Shown here: piece by piece, positions 8,120 through 15,393 of the stretch
Position numbering within the stretch: position 1 is the stretch's first letter
How the letters are laid out: every line of letters starts with the position of its first letter
Assembly: GCA_003597995.1 (NCBI GenBank)
Contig: QZJY01000058.1
Coordinates: forward strand, 1 to 38,726
Reading direction: 5' to 3'
DNA length: 38,726 nucleotides
Source: Dehalococcoidia bacterium
Lineage (GTDB): Bacteria; Chloroflexota; Dehalococcoidia; Dehalococcoidales; UBA1222
Program-made: the position numbers and the translations under genes
Notes under the pieces: model-generated
Databases searched by the model: none
What the model was told of the DNA's origin: nothing
Seen by the model: only the letters and a program-made list of their open reading frames with translations

Positions 8120-9403
8120 ATGCCTGTTCTAGCGATAGTCGGCGGCCAATGGGGAGATGAAGGCAAAGGCAAGGTGGTGGACCAGCTTGCCGAGAAAGCC
8201 GATGTAGTGGTGCGCTTTTCCGGTGGCGATAACGCCGGCCACACCGTTATCAATCATCTCGGGGAGTTCAAGCTGCATCTGGTGCCCGCCGGCATTTTTT
8301 CAAGTCGCGTATTGTGCGTCATCGGCAACGGCGTAGTCATTAATCCGTCCGTGCTTATGAGTGAAATCGCCGGGCTCAACAAGTCCGGCGTGGACACCAG
8401 CCGCCTGGCCATCAGCGACCGGGCGCATCTGGTAATGCCGTATCACATCCTGCTGGACGAGCTCGAAGAAAAATCCCGCGCCGGCAAGGCCCTGGGCACC
8501 ACCAAGCGCGGTATAGGACCGGCCTTTGCCGACAAGGCCAGCCGTTTGGGCATTCGCACCTGCGACTTGCTGGACAAGGCGGCGCTTAGAGAACGGCTGG
8601 CCATGGTGCTCGAGGGCAAGAACACGCTTTTTACAAAGGTATATGGCGTGCCTCCCATATCTCTGGATGAAATCTACTCTAAGTATTGCGAGTATGCGGA
8701 CTTTCTTTCCCCGTTTATTAAAGATACAGCCGCTTTGCTCGACCAGGCTCTGGGAAAGAAACAACTGGTCATCCTGGAAGGCGCGCAGGGGGCACTGCTC
8801 GACCCCGATTTCGGCACCTATCCCTACGGCACGTCGTCTTCCCCGCTTACCGCTGGGGGATGCCTGGGAGCCGGTATCGCGCCCAACCGCATAGACCGCG
8901 TGCTGGGCATTTTTAAGGTGTATTGCACGCGCGTCGGCAACGGTCCCATGCCTACTGAGATTGAGGATGAAACCGGGCAAAAAATCCGCGAAATCGCGCA
9001 TGAGTACGGCACCACCACGGGACGCCCGCGACGCATCGGCTGGTTCGATGCCGTGGCCGCGCGTTTCAGTTGCCGCATCAACGGCCTGACCGGCGTGGCG
9101 CTCACCAGGCTGGACGTGTTCGACACCATTCCCATTTTGAAGATATGCACGGGTTACGAGCTTAACGGCAAGCGCATCGACTATTTCCCTGCCAGCGTCG
9201 CAGACTTGGAAAAATGCAGGCCAATTTATGAGGAACTGTCTGGCTGGGGCAAACCCATTACCCACGTGCGCCGCTTTAAGGATTTGCCCAAAGAGGCGCA
9301 GAAGTATGTCAAGCGCATCGAGGAACTGATGGGATGTTCGGTGAATATGGCCTGCTGCGGCCCATCGCGAGAACAGGTCATCGAGCTAAAAGCGTTAATT
9401 TAA
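8120..9403 (+). CDS. purA: adenylosuccinate synthetase
   Basis: PurA makes adenylosuccinate from IMP, aspartate and GTP, the first committed step to AMP. The 427-aa product opens with MPVLAIVGGQWGDEGKGK. The catalytic Asp13 and His41 (DNAGHTV) occupy the standard positions, and GTTKRGIGPAFADK, GAQGALLDPDFGTYPYGTSS and TTTGRPRRIGW are all recognisable. An upstream in-frame TTG at 8093 would add nine residues, but the SD-like GGGGGAAG just before 8120 and alignment of the family N terminus support the ATG at 8120. It is last in the ino1 unit and ends shortly before a strong hairpin. Confidence 0.95.
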   Translation: MPVLAIVGGQWGDEGKGKVVDQLAEKADVVVRFSGGDNAGHTVINHLGEFKLHLVPAGIFSSRVLCVIGNGVVINPSVLMSEIAGLNKSGVDTSRLAISDRAHLVMPYHILLDELEEKSRAGKALGTTKRGIGPAFADKASRLGIRTCDLLDKAALRERLAMVLEGKNTLFTKVYGVPPISLDEIYSKYCEYADFLSPFIKDTAALLDQALGKKQLVILEGAQGALLDPDFGTYPYGTSSSPLTAGGCLGAGIAPNRIDRVLGIFKVYCTRVGNGPMPTEIEDETGQKIREIAHEYGTTTGRPRRIGWFDAVAARFSCRINGLTGVALTRLDVFDTIPILKICTGYELNGKRIDYFPASVADLEKCRPIYEELSGWGKPITHVRRFKDLPKEAQKYVKRIEELMGCSVNMACCGPSREQVIELKALI

Positions 9404-9423
9404 TCAGGCTTTATGCGGTAAAA

Positions 9424-9452
9424 AAGAGGGAGTGTGATTAGCACTCCCTCTT
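9424..9452. terminator. bidirectional terminator between purA and a convergent gene
   Basis: AAGAGGGAGTG (9424-9434) pairs perfectly with CACTCCCTCTT (9442-9452) around a 7-nt loop. The A-run before the stem supplies a U-tract for - strand transcripts. On the + strand the tail is only moderately T-rich. It serves the convergent ends of purA (+) and the coiled-coil gene (-). Confidence 0.8.
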
Positions 9453-9517
9453 CCATTCAGATATTATGCTTGATAGTGTACTGGCGGTATAGCTCTACCC
9501 TTCGGTTTCTATCGTTC

Positions 9518-10309
9518 TTATCTGCTTATTGGTCCGAGTGATGTTAGGTAACTGTAAATTGTTCCAATTTCCGGGTCAAACCAATATAGTGTTGTCCCGG
9601 CTAACGCTATATTAATTACCTCCTGGCCTGTGTTGGGATAATAAACCGTCGATACGAAGTATCCATCATTCATGGCTGCTGTCTGAACCTTCATTGCGTT
9701 AACATACCATTGTGCATATGTAGCAGAGTATGGTTGAATGTGCGCTTTAACCCATGTATTCAATGTGGCATAGTCCGGGAAATCCTTTAAAGGGTATTTT
9801 GCCTGTATGGCGGTGAGTTGTGTCTGAAGGGTGGTATTCGTGGCCTTGGATGCGGCCAGGTCGGTATTGGCCTTGTCCAGGCTGGCCTGGGTTGTGGTGA
9901 CTTTGCCGTTGGCCGTCGCCAGGTCGGCTGTCAAACTGGTTACTTTGCCGTTTGCAGTAGCAAGGTCGGCGGTCAGACTGGTAACTTTCGCCTGCGACGC
10001 AGTCAGGTCGGATTTGGCTGTAGTCAGTTGCGTTTGCAGGGTAGCCACGTTAGCTTTTTCCGTGGCCAGTTGGGTTTGGAGACTGGCAACGTTGGCCTTC
10101 TCTGTGGCCAGTTGTCCTTGTAAGCTGCTGACGTTGGCCTCGAGGGTTGTGATATTCTCGTTGGCCTTGTTCAACTTGCCCATTTCCATGACGTATAACA
10201 CGCCCACGGCAATGAGCGCCACTGCGAGAACGCCCGAGACGATGAGCATGAGCGGATTGCCGCCCGTCTTTTTGGCGGGGGGTGTGGGGGTAGCCTGGTA
10301 ATCGATCAC
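9518..10309 (-). CDS. membrane-anchored coiled-coil protein, paralogue A
   Basis: Function unknown. The 263-aa protein has a short Pro/Lys-rich cytoplasmic N terminus, one TM segment (about 22-41, LMLIVSGVLAVALIAVGVLYV), then a long coiled coil and a C-terminal globular domain of about 85 residues. The coil is built of 14-residue units such as NVASLQTQLATEKA and DLATANGKVTSLTA, that is, paired heptads. The start is set as GTG at 10309 because a perfect SD (10318-10325) precedes it and the paralogue at 13132-13938 starts at the same place; an ATG at 10339 would put that SD inside the gene. It has its own promoter and terminator. Confidence 0.8.
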   Translation of the reverse strand: MIDYQATPTPPAKKTGGNPLMLIVSGVLAVALIAVGVLYVMEMGKLNKANENITTLEANVSSLQGQLATEKANVASLQTQLATEKANVATLQTQLTTAKSDLTASQAKVTSLTADLATANGKVTSLTADLATANGKVTTTQASLDKANTDLAASKATNTTLQTQLTAIQAKYPLKDFPDYATLNTWVKAHIQPYSATYAQWYVNAMKVQTAAMNDGYFVSTVYYPNTGQEVINIALAGTTLYWFDPEIGTIYSYLTSLGPISR

Positions 10310-10317
10310 TTGATTTA

Positions 10318-10325
10318 CTCCTCCT
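10318..10325 (-). promoter_or_regulatory. Shine-Dalgarno fixing the GTG start of paralogue A
   Basis: On the - strand AGGAGGAG lies 8 nt before the GTG at 10309. The same arrangement, AGGAGGGG (13947-13954) before a GTG at 13938, precedes the paralogue, so the upstream sequence is conserved with the start. Confidence 0.7.
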
Positions 10326-10356
10326 TTGTTTTGTTGCATTCAAGCAGACAGGGAAT

Positions 10357-10384
10357 ATTATACACGAAAAATCCGTAATCCAAA
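10357..10384 (-). promoter_or_regulatory. promoter of paralogue A
   Basis: On the - strand TTTGGA (10384-10379), a 16-bp spacer and TATAAT (10362-10357) form a plausible housekeeping promoter. It lies between the terminator of the upstream gene (10415-10445) and the start at 10309, making this gene monocistronic. Confidence 0.45.
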
Positions 10385-10414
10385 TAGATATTATGAACTA
10401 TAAGTGGAGAACAA

Positions 10415-10445
10415 TAAAAAAGGGGGGCGACTAAGTCGCCCCCCC
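10415..10445 (-). terminator. strong intrinsic terminator after the TPR/coiled-coil gene
   Basis: On the - strand a GC-rich stem (GGGGGGCGAC at 10422-10431 pairing with GTCGCCCCCC at 10435-10444) closes a TAA loop and is followed by six Ts (complement of 10416-10421). It ends the unit that includes the coiled-coil gene at 10464-11504. Confidence 0.85.
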
Positions 10446-10463
10446 TCGTCGTTAGAATCGAAA

Positions 10464-11504
10464 CTAAGGCATGGGCAGGGGATGGGAGGGCGGCGGACTG
10501 CCGAAAGTCGGCCCGGTCGTAATTACATCCGTGCTGGCGTTTACCGACACTGCCACTCCTCCTACAACCGCCGCGTTCCACGAGTATATGTAGGTAGCAT
10601 CCCAGTCCAGGCAAGCGGGTAGCAAATAGCCGTCACGCAGGGCTTTTACCTGCAGAATGAAAGCTTTCGCATATGATGAAGAAGCCGTATACGCAGGATT
10701 GGTGTTGGTATCATCTTTGGCCAACCAGGTTTGCAACTCGGCGAGCGTGTTGAAATGCCGCGGGTCCTGTACCTGTTTCAAGCTAGATGCGGATACAGCC
10801 AGATCGGCGTAGGCCTTAGCAAGGCTGGCCTGGGTGGACGCAACTTTGGAGTTAGCCGCAGCCAGGTCGGCGGTCAGGCTGGTTACCTTGCCTTCTGACG
10901 CAGTTAGCCTGGTTTTCAGGTCGGCCACATTAGCCTTCTCGGCGGTCAGTTGTGTTTGTAAACTGGCGACCGTGGCCTTCTCGGCGGAGAGCTGAACCTC
11001 GAGGCTGGCGACGGTGGCTTTCTCTTCTGCCAGTTGCGTTTCCAGGTTGTATATGTGGGCATTAGCGTCATTGAGCTTACCAACACCCTGCGCGTAAAAT
11101 ACGCCGAGCATAATCAAAGCCACGGCTAATATTGAGCTGAGCACGATCCATGCTGAGTTTCTGCGTGCGGGCTGAGGCTGGGGTGCCCATTGACCGGTTC
11201 CCGCACCGCCGCCAGAGTAGCTCGCCGCGGTCGGCGGCGCAGCTTCTGCTCCAACCAGCGGCAGGGGTGCCGTCTGTGTCATTCCCAGCGCCTCCACCGA
11301 AGACATGGCTTGAGCCATGGTTCTGCACTTTTCAGCCAGGCCCAATTCGCCCAGTTTTTGATGGCACTCGGCCAGATGGATAAAATAGCGTGGATCGTGG
11401 GGTGCGAGCTTGATGAGCTTGTAACACATATCCCTGGATTTTTGGTAGTCGCCCGCCATAAAAGCGTCGATGGTTTTCTTTTCAAGTGTGGCTAAGTCTT
11501 CCAT
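10464..11504 (-). CDS. TPR-like/coiled-coil membrane protein, paralogue B
   Basis: Function unknown. This 346-aa relative of paralogues A and C adds an N-terminal helical repeat region (about 1-68, with AFMAGDYQKSRDMCYKLIKLAPHDPRYFIHLAECHQKLGE, a TPR-like pair). A Pro/Gly-rich linker and a TM segment (about 118-141) follow, then a coiled coil in 14-residue units, then a C-terminal domain with HFNTLAELQTWLAKDDTNTNPAY. The SD TGGAGG lies just before the ATG. The gene follows the papain-like peptidase gene by 57 nt on the same strand and ends at a strong terminator, so the two are probably co-transcribed. The TPR region would be cytoplasmic and the coil external. Confidence 0.8.
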   Translation of the reverse strand: MEDLATLEKKTIDAFMAGDYQKSRDMCYKLIKLAPHDPRYFIHLAECHQKLGELGLAEKCRTMAQAMSSVEALGMTQTAPLPLVGAEAAPPTAASYSGGGAGTGQWAPQPQPARRNSAWIVLSSILAVALIMLGVFYAQGVGKLNDANAHIYNLETQLAEEKATVASLEVQLSAEKATVASLQTQLTAEKANVADLKTRLTASEGKVTSLTADLAAANSKVASTQASLAKAYADLAVSASSLKQVQDPRHFNTLAELQTWLAKDDTNTNPAYTASSSYAKAFILQVKALRDGYLLPACLDWDATYIYSWNAAVVGGVAVSVNASTDVITTGPTFGSPPPSHPLPMP

Positions 11505-11561
11505 TTATCCTCCACTTATTCCATGGTTGTTTGCATACAGCCAGGTTTGGTGATCTATTGA

Positions 11562-12737
11562 TTACCAGATGCACGGAGACGGGTCTTTGGGGTTAGTAAA
11601 AGTCGATGGCAATGAAGGCAGCGACGCCTGCTTTGGGATCATGGGCACCACCGCCGCATAAGTCGGGGTGATGGTCCACCACGCTGTGGTATAGTCTCCG
11701 GTCGAATCGGCAACGCTGTAGTTGTACTCCATGGGGATACGGAACAGGCCATTGGGCCGTCCGGAGGTAGCTCCCCAGCTGTTCAGCATGATCCAATAGT
11801 GCTTGCTGGGATCGGGGTCGCTGTCATTGTATCCCACGCATAGAACAGCGTGGCCGCCCCCCGTAACGTCGTCCCACACCTTGCCAGCGGAATAACCGCC
11901 GCTCCACAGGGCTGATTCCGGCTGTGTATTCCAAAAACTATGGAATTGTGTCCAGTCAGTGGCATTGGCCAGATAAAATCCAAAATATATGCCTTTGTTC
12001 TGATTCAAGATGGTCTTGATATTAAGTATCGCTGACTCATTGCTTATTCCATAGGTTGGAATACGTGAGACGCCGACGTAGGTCAACGCGTAATTGGGAG
12101 TGGTTGAGATCGAGCTGGCCGGCACCCTCGTGCCCGAAGTGCTATTGTGGTCCTGGTAGTTCGCATTCAAGTTTGACCAGGGGATTACCATTTTCTTGGC
12201 ATTATAGAAGTTGGCAAAGGCTATGGCAGTGCCGCCGTTGCCGGCCCAGTTGGGGCCTGAACCGCCGTTGTAATTAGACATGAGGTACTGTATCGAAAGG
12301 CGTTCCTTTACACCTACACCGCTCTGAACGTTAAGCGCGATCTCCATAATCCCGGTGCTTGTCCATACCCAGCACGAGCCATTGAGGCCCTGATCGCGCT
12401 CCTGTGGCACGTACGATATGCGTGAGAGCAAATTCAGCGCGCTCCCGTCCAGTTTGGTTTCGAGAAATTTCCTGATTTCTTCATCTATAACGGCAAGGGG
12501 GGCATTCAACGCCATTTCGTTTTGCTGCTTCCGCTCTTCGGCGGTGAACCTCATCACGGGATGGGTGGGGGAAGATGCTGCATAGATATAACTATGAGAT
12601 GGAACGAAGCTAGAAACGATCAGAAATGATAAAGCGATCAGGCGGAGTCTGTTAAAAAGACCGATTATTGGAGTATTAGGCCTCCGTCCGCGGTTGGGTT
12701 TACGGCGCAACCATTTATTCCGGAAAAAATTTCCCAT
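11562..12737 (-). CDS. secreted papain-like (C1 family) cysteine peptidase
   Basis: The 391-aa protein has a basic N terminus and a hydrophobic segment (about 31-48) ending in a likely signal-peptidase region (SYIYAAS). The papain fold residues are visible: the oxyanion Gln116 and nucleophile Cys122 in QGLNGSCWVW, the His in GGGHAVLCVGYND and the Asn in YWIMLNSWG. A pro-region of about 60 residues precedes the active site. It should act outside the membrane. The ATG is preceded by GAGG and overlaps the 3' end of the small upstream gene by 23 nt, so the two are coupled. Substrate unknown; the adjacent membrane coiled-coil proteins are obvious candidates for partners or substrates. Confidence 0.85.
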   Translation of the reverse strand: MGNFFRNKWLRRKPNRGRRPNTPIIGLFNRLRLIALSFLIVSSFVPSHSYIYAASSPTHPVMRFTAEERKQQNEMALNAPLAVIDEEIRKFLETKLDGSALNLLSRISYVPQERDQGLNGSCWVWTSTGIMEIALNVQSGVGVKERLSIQYLMSNYNGGSGPNWAGNGGTAIAFANFYNAKKMVIPWSNLNANYQDHNSTSGTRVPASSISTTPNYALTYVGVSRIPTYGISNESAILNIKTILNQNKGIYFGFYLANATDWTQFHSFWNTQPESALWSGGYSAGKVWDDVTGGGHAVLCVGYNDSDPDPSKHYWIMLNSWGATSGRPNGLFRIPMEYNYSVADSTGDYTTAWWTITPTYAAVVPMIPKQASLPSLPSTFTNPKDPSPCIW

Positions 12738-13008
12738 AACCTTTTTCCTCTACCTGCCCGTTTATAACTTGACCGGTCCACACGATTTCGCCATTGTTGT
12801 AATCTGCCTTTACTTGATAAATGGTTAACGGTGTTACTGCGTGCCCAATGCTGATGTTCCAATTGTCTCCGGTAAATACCGCGCTACTATATCCTTGCAG
12901 TCGTTTCCCGTCTGCGCTCAGGATAAACCTGGTATAGTCTTTTATCAATGCCCCTGCGGCTGGGTGATGCTCTTTGATAAATTCAACCACCAGTTTTAGA
13001 ATCTCCAT
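12715..13008 (-). CDS. small conserved-looking protein upstream of the papain-like peptidase
   Basis: Not recognised as a named family. The 97-aa product has no signal peptide or TM segment. A helical N terminus (MEILKLVVEFIKEHHPAAGALIKDY) precedes a beta-rich part with YSSAVFTGDNWNISIGHAV and IVWTGQVINGQVEE. The latter looks like a small beta-sheet module with aromatic positions spaced as in PepSY-like or lipocalin-like strands, but this is impressionistic. The 23-nt overlap with the peptidase gene suggests a functional tie, for example as inhibitor, chaperone or propeptide-like partner. No clear SD precedes its ATG. Confidence 0.6.
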   Translation of the reverse strand: MEILKLVVEFIKEHHPAAGALIKDYTRFILSADGKRLQGYSSAVFTGDNWNISIGHAVTPLTIYQVKADYNNGEIVWTGQVINGQVEEKGYGKFFPE

Positions 13009-13074
13009 ATTTGTTGCATTTTAGTACACATAATATATCAACGCAATCGATTGTTACCATAACGTAAAGGAAAT

Positions 13075-13116
13075 GGGGGGGTAATAATAAGTCTTTTACC
13101 CCCCCCCCCAAAAAAA
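13075..13116. other. homopolymer-rich hairpin (G7 ... C11 A7)
   Basis: G7 followed by TAA (13075-13084) can pair with TTA followed by C11 (13096-13109), and an A7 run follows at 13110-13116. On the - strand the T-run comes before the stem, so this is not a canonical terminator for paralogue C. Long C and A runs are prone to slippage and to sequencing error. Confidence 0.4.
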
Positions 13117-13131
13117 CTTTTTACAACGGAG

Positions 13132-13938
13132 TTATGGCAATGGTATCGGATAAGAAGGAGGTGCGGTTGCAAAAGCTACTTGGTATGTTACCGCATCGGT
13201 GGACGGGGTGACTTTGTAGAGACTGTCACCCACGAGAGCGATGTTGTTGAGATATATATAGTAAGTATCCCATGTGATATAAGCCGGTAATATGAAACCA
13301 GCCCTCAGCGCTTTGACTTCCAGGATGTAGGCTTTGATATTTGCAGATCCTGAATATGCGGGATTTGTATTCGTATCGTCTTGAGCTAGAAAGTTGGTTA
13401 ACTCGGCATATGAATTAAAATGCCTTGGATATTGAATTGTTTTGATAGTAGCCGCCTGCGTGGTATTTGTGACCAAAGCAGCAGCCAAATCTAGATTGGC
13501 TTTGTCCAAACTGGCCTGAGTTGTGGTGACTTTGCCGTTAGCTGTCGCCAGGTCGGCGGTCAAAGTCGTTACTTTACCGTTTGCGGTAGCCAGTTCGGCG
13601 GTCAGACTAGTAACTTTTGCCTGGGATGCCGTGAGGTCGGATTTGGCCGTAGCAAGCTGCGTCTGCAAGGTGGCGACATTGGCCTTCTCCGCGGCCAGTT
13701 GCGTCTGGAGAGAGGCAACGCTGGCTTTCTCCGTTGCCAGTTGCCCTTCGAGGCTGGTGACGTTGGTTTCAAGGCTGGCGATGTTATCGTTAGCCTTTTT
13801 CAATTTGCCCATTTCCATGACGTATAACACGCCCACGGCAATGAGCACTACTGCGAGAACGCCCGAGACAATGAGCATGAGCGGGTTGCCACCCGTCTTT
13901 TTTACGGGAGGCGTGGGAGCAGCCTGGTAGTCAATCAC
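13132..13938 (-). CDS. membrane-anchored coiled-coil protein, paralogue C
   Basis: Function unknown. The 268-aa protein is a close relative of paralogue A: the N terminus MIDYQAAPTPPVKKTGGNPLMLIVSGVLAV differs at few positions, followed by one TM segment and seven or so 14-residue coiled-coil units. The C-terminal domain instead resembles paralogue B (HFNSYAELTNFLAQDDTNTNPAYSG, then ILEVKALRAGFILPAYITWD). It is therefore a mosaic of the two neighbours. The GTG start has SD AGGAGGGG at 13947-13954. About 250 bp with no gene lies upstream, before the GNAT remnant. Confidence 0.8.
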   Translation of the reverse strand: MIDYQAAPTPPVKKTGGNPLMLIVSGVLAVVLIAVGVLYVMEMGKLKKANDNIASLETNVTSLEGQLATEKASVASLQTQLAAEKANVATLQTQLATAKSDLTASQAKVTSLTAELATANGKVTTLTADLATANGKVTTTQASLDKANLDLAAALVTNTTQAATIKTIQYPRHFNSYAELTNFLAQDDTNTNPAYSGSANIKAYILEVKALRAGFILPAYITWDTYYIYLNNIALVGDSLYKVTPSTDAVTYQVAFATAPPSYPIPLP

Positions 13939-14187
13939 TTGCTTTACCCCTCCTTTTTATTATCGCGTTAAAACAGGTTGCGAGTATTCTACTCCGTAAG
14001 AGTACGCATCACAACGGATATAAGCAAATATAAACGTGAGGAATAGGTAAATAAAAAGAGATATAGAGAGTCTAATAGCCGTGAATTACTTTCCTAAGCG
14101 CTAGAATTGAATAAAAGGATGGTAATGGCAAAGTATGAAATAAAGAAACCGACGAGGTAGCAAACCGAGGATTAAAAACTTAGGAGC

Positions 14188-14812
14188 TCAGATTCCGCGT
14201 AACATCAAGTAAAGCGGATAATTGCCGCCCGGCATGCAGGTCTCATGCACCTGCTTGAAGCCGAAGTGCTGGTACATGGCAACGTTTTTCATGTTCTGCG
14301 TTTCGACGTAGCACGGCATCTTATCGGCGTCGAGTTTCGCCAGCATTGGTTTGAGAAGTAAACTGGCAAAGCCCTTCCCCTGGTGTAGAGGGTTTACGGC
14401 GAGGGCGGCCAGATAGCAGTGACGCGCCGGGGCGTACTTTTTCTTGAGTTTTTCGCAGTAGGCCAGGCTCCTGCCGTCCAGCAGGAGATAGCGCCAGCCG
14501 CAGCGTAGCGGCAAAAGCGGGTATCCCGCCTGCAGGAGCATACCAAGGCGTCTGCTTGGCCCCGGCGGGCATCCAGATGGCTACCCCTTCGCATAGCGGA
14601 GAAGTCGTGTAGGCCTCAGCCCCGCCTTGAGCGGCGATGCGCAAGACCATCTCGAAGGCATAGCGCAGGTTGGTACGTTTTTTCTCATCTGGAATGAGAT
14701 ATGCCGTCATGGGATCATCGGCGAAGGCGCGCTGGCAGGTGAAAGAAGCCGACAAAATAAGTGAGGCATCTATTGGAACGAGATTATTTGCATGTACGCT
14801 TAAAATAGTCAT
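14188..14812 (-). pseudogene. GNAT family N-acetyltransferase, frameshifted
   Basis: Two overlapping reading frames together make one acetyltransferase of about 208 residues. The first (from 14812) gives the N-terminal half with AFADDPMTAYLIPDEKKR and GVAIWMPAGAKQTPW. The second (open through 14541 to 14188) gives LAALAVNPLHQGKGFASLLLKPML, the acetyl-CoA loop Q-x-x-G-x-G/A, then CYVETQNMKNVAMYQHFGF. The join lies near 14541-14580, where an indel changes frame; beyond it the first frame reads nonsense. It may be a true pseudogene or a sequence error. No ribosomal slippage signal is obvious. Confidence 0.75.
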
Positions 14813-14971
14813 TCTCTCATAAATTTGTGATTGTCATTATGATAAGGGACATACTTAGAGGATTCTAGTCTAAAGATAGCGGATGAGCGCGATAATGGCT
14901 AGTCATTTCGATATAAGACCCGATTGCGCAGAAGATCCCTTGCCTAGATGTTGATGGAAGGACCACACGTA

Positions 14972-15002
14972 TTGACATTAGTGCTATATTATTATGTACA
15001 AT
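14972..15002 (+). promoter_or_regulatory. possible promoter of the SpeD-like gene
   Basis: A perfect TTGACA at 14972-14977 is followed after 19 bp by TACAAT (14997-15002). The long spacer is suboptimal, and the start point would fall within the first codons of the ATG at 15001. That would favour translation from the GTG at 15016. Confidence 0.35.
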
Positions 15003-15393
15003 GAAAGGGGTAATCGTGTCAAAAACGAAGATTGCCGGAAGACACCTCATCGCGGATTTAGTAAATCTTGATGAAGCCCTTTGTTTAGATGCCCCAGGTT
15101 GGCTTAAGGCATTTATAAATGCAAGCCAGGAACTAGGGCTTGAAATTGTTGCTAGCAATTCACATATATTCAAACCGCCAAAACAGCCTGGCTTAACAGC
15201 CTTTCTCTTGTTGGACTCAAGTCATTTTTCTGTGCACTCTTATTCTGATGTAGGCATAGCTGCAGTAGATTTGTTTTCATGCAGAGATAAGGATTTATCC
15301 CAAACATTTATGGGAATATGTAAAGAACTTGGAATTACAAAAGATAATGTATTGCATGAGCGGCAGATAAGGCGGTTCGAAGATGGAGAATAA
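15001..15393 (+). CDS. S-adenosylmethionine decarboxylase (SpeD)-like protein
   Basis: The 130-aa protein aligns by eye with class 1B bacterial AdoMet decarboxylase proenzymes. GRHLIADL near the N terminus matches their GRHLVAEF. LDSSHFSVHSYSDVGIAAVDLFSC matches the [22 protein letters not shown] core. The self-cleavage Ser (residue 74), the His (79) and the Cys (94) are kept, but the Glu before the Ser is replaced (DSSH) and the WPE segment is SDV. Known relatives include AdoMet decarboxylases and newer pyruvoyl arginine or ornithine decarboxylases, so the substrate is open. GTG at 15016, with AAAGGGG before it, is a possible alternative start. It is AT-rich and overlaps the next gene by 11 nt. 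Confidence 0.75.
   Translation: MKGVIVSKTKIAGRHLIADLVNLDEALCLDAPGWLKAFINASQELGLEIVASNSHIFKPPKQPGLTAFLLLDSSHFSVHSYSDVGIAAVDLFSCRDKDLSQTFMGICKELGITKDNVLHERQIRRFEDGE

Noticed and set aside
9818-10301. + strand frames with repeats opposite paralogue A
   Set aside because: The repeats only mirror the 42-bp coil repeats of the real - strand gene.
13075-13109. Terminator of paralogue C
   Set aside because: The stem exists, but in the - strand direction the T-run precedes it, so it does not fit an intrinsic terminator.
9818-13800. The 42-bp repeats as a CRISPR array or tandem satellite
   Set aside because: The units are coding, in frame, diverged, and give a regular coiled coil; there are no unique spacers.
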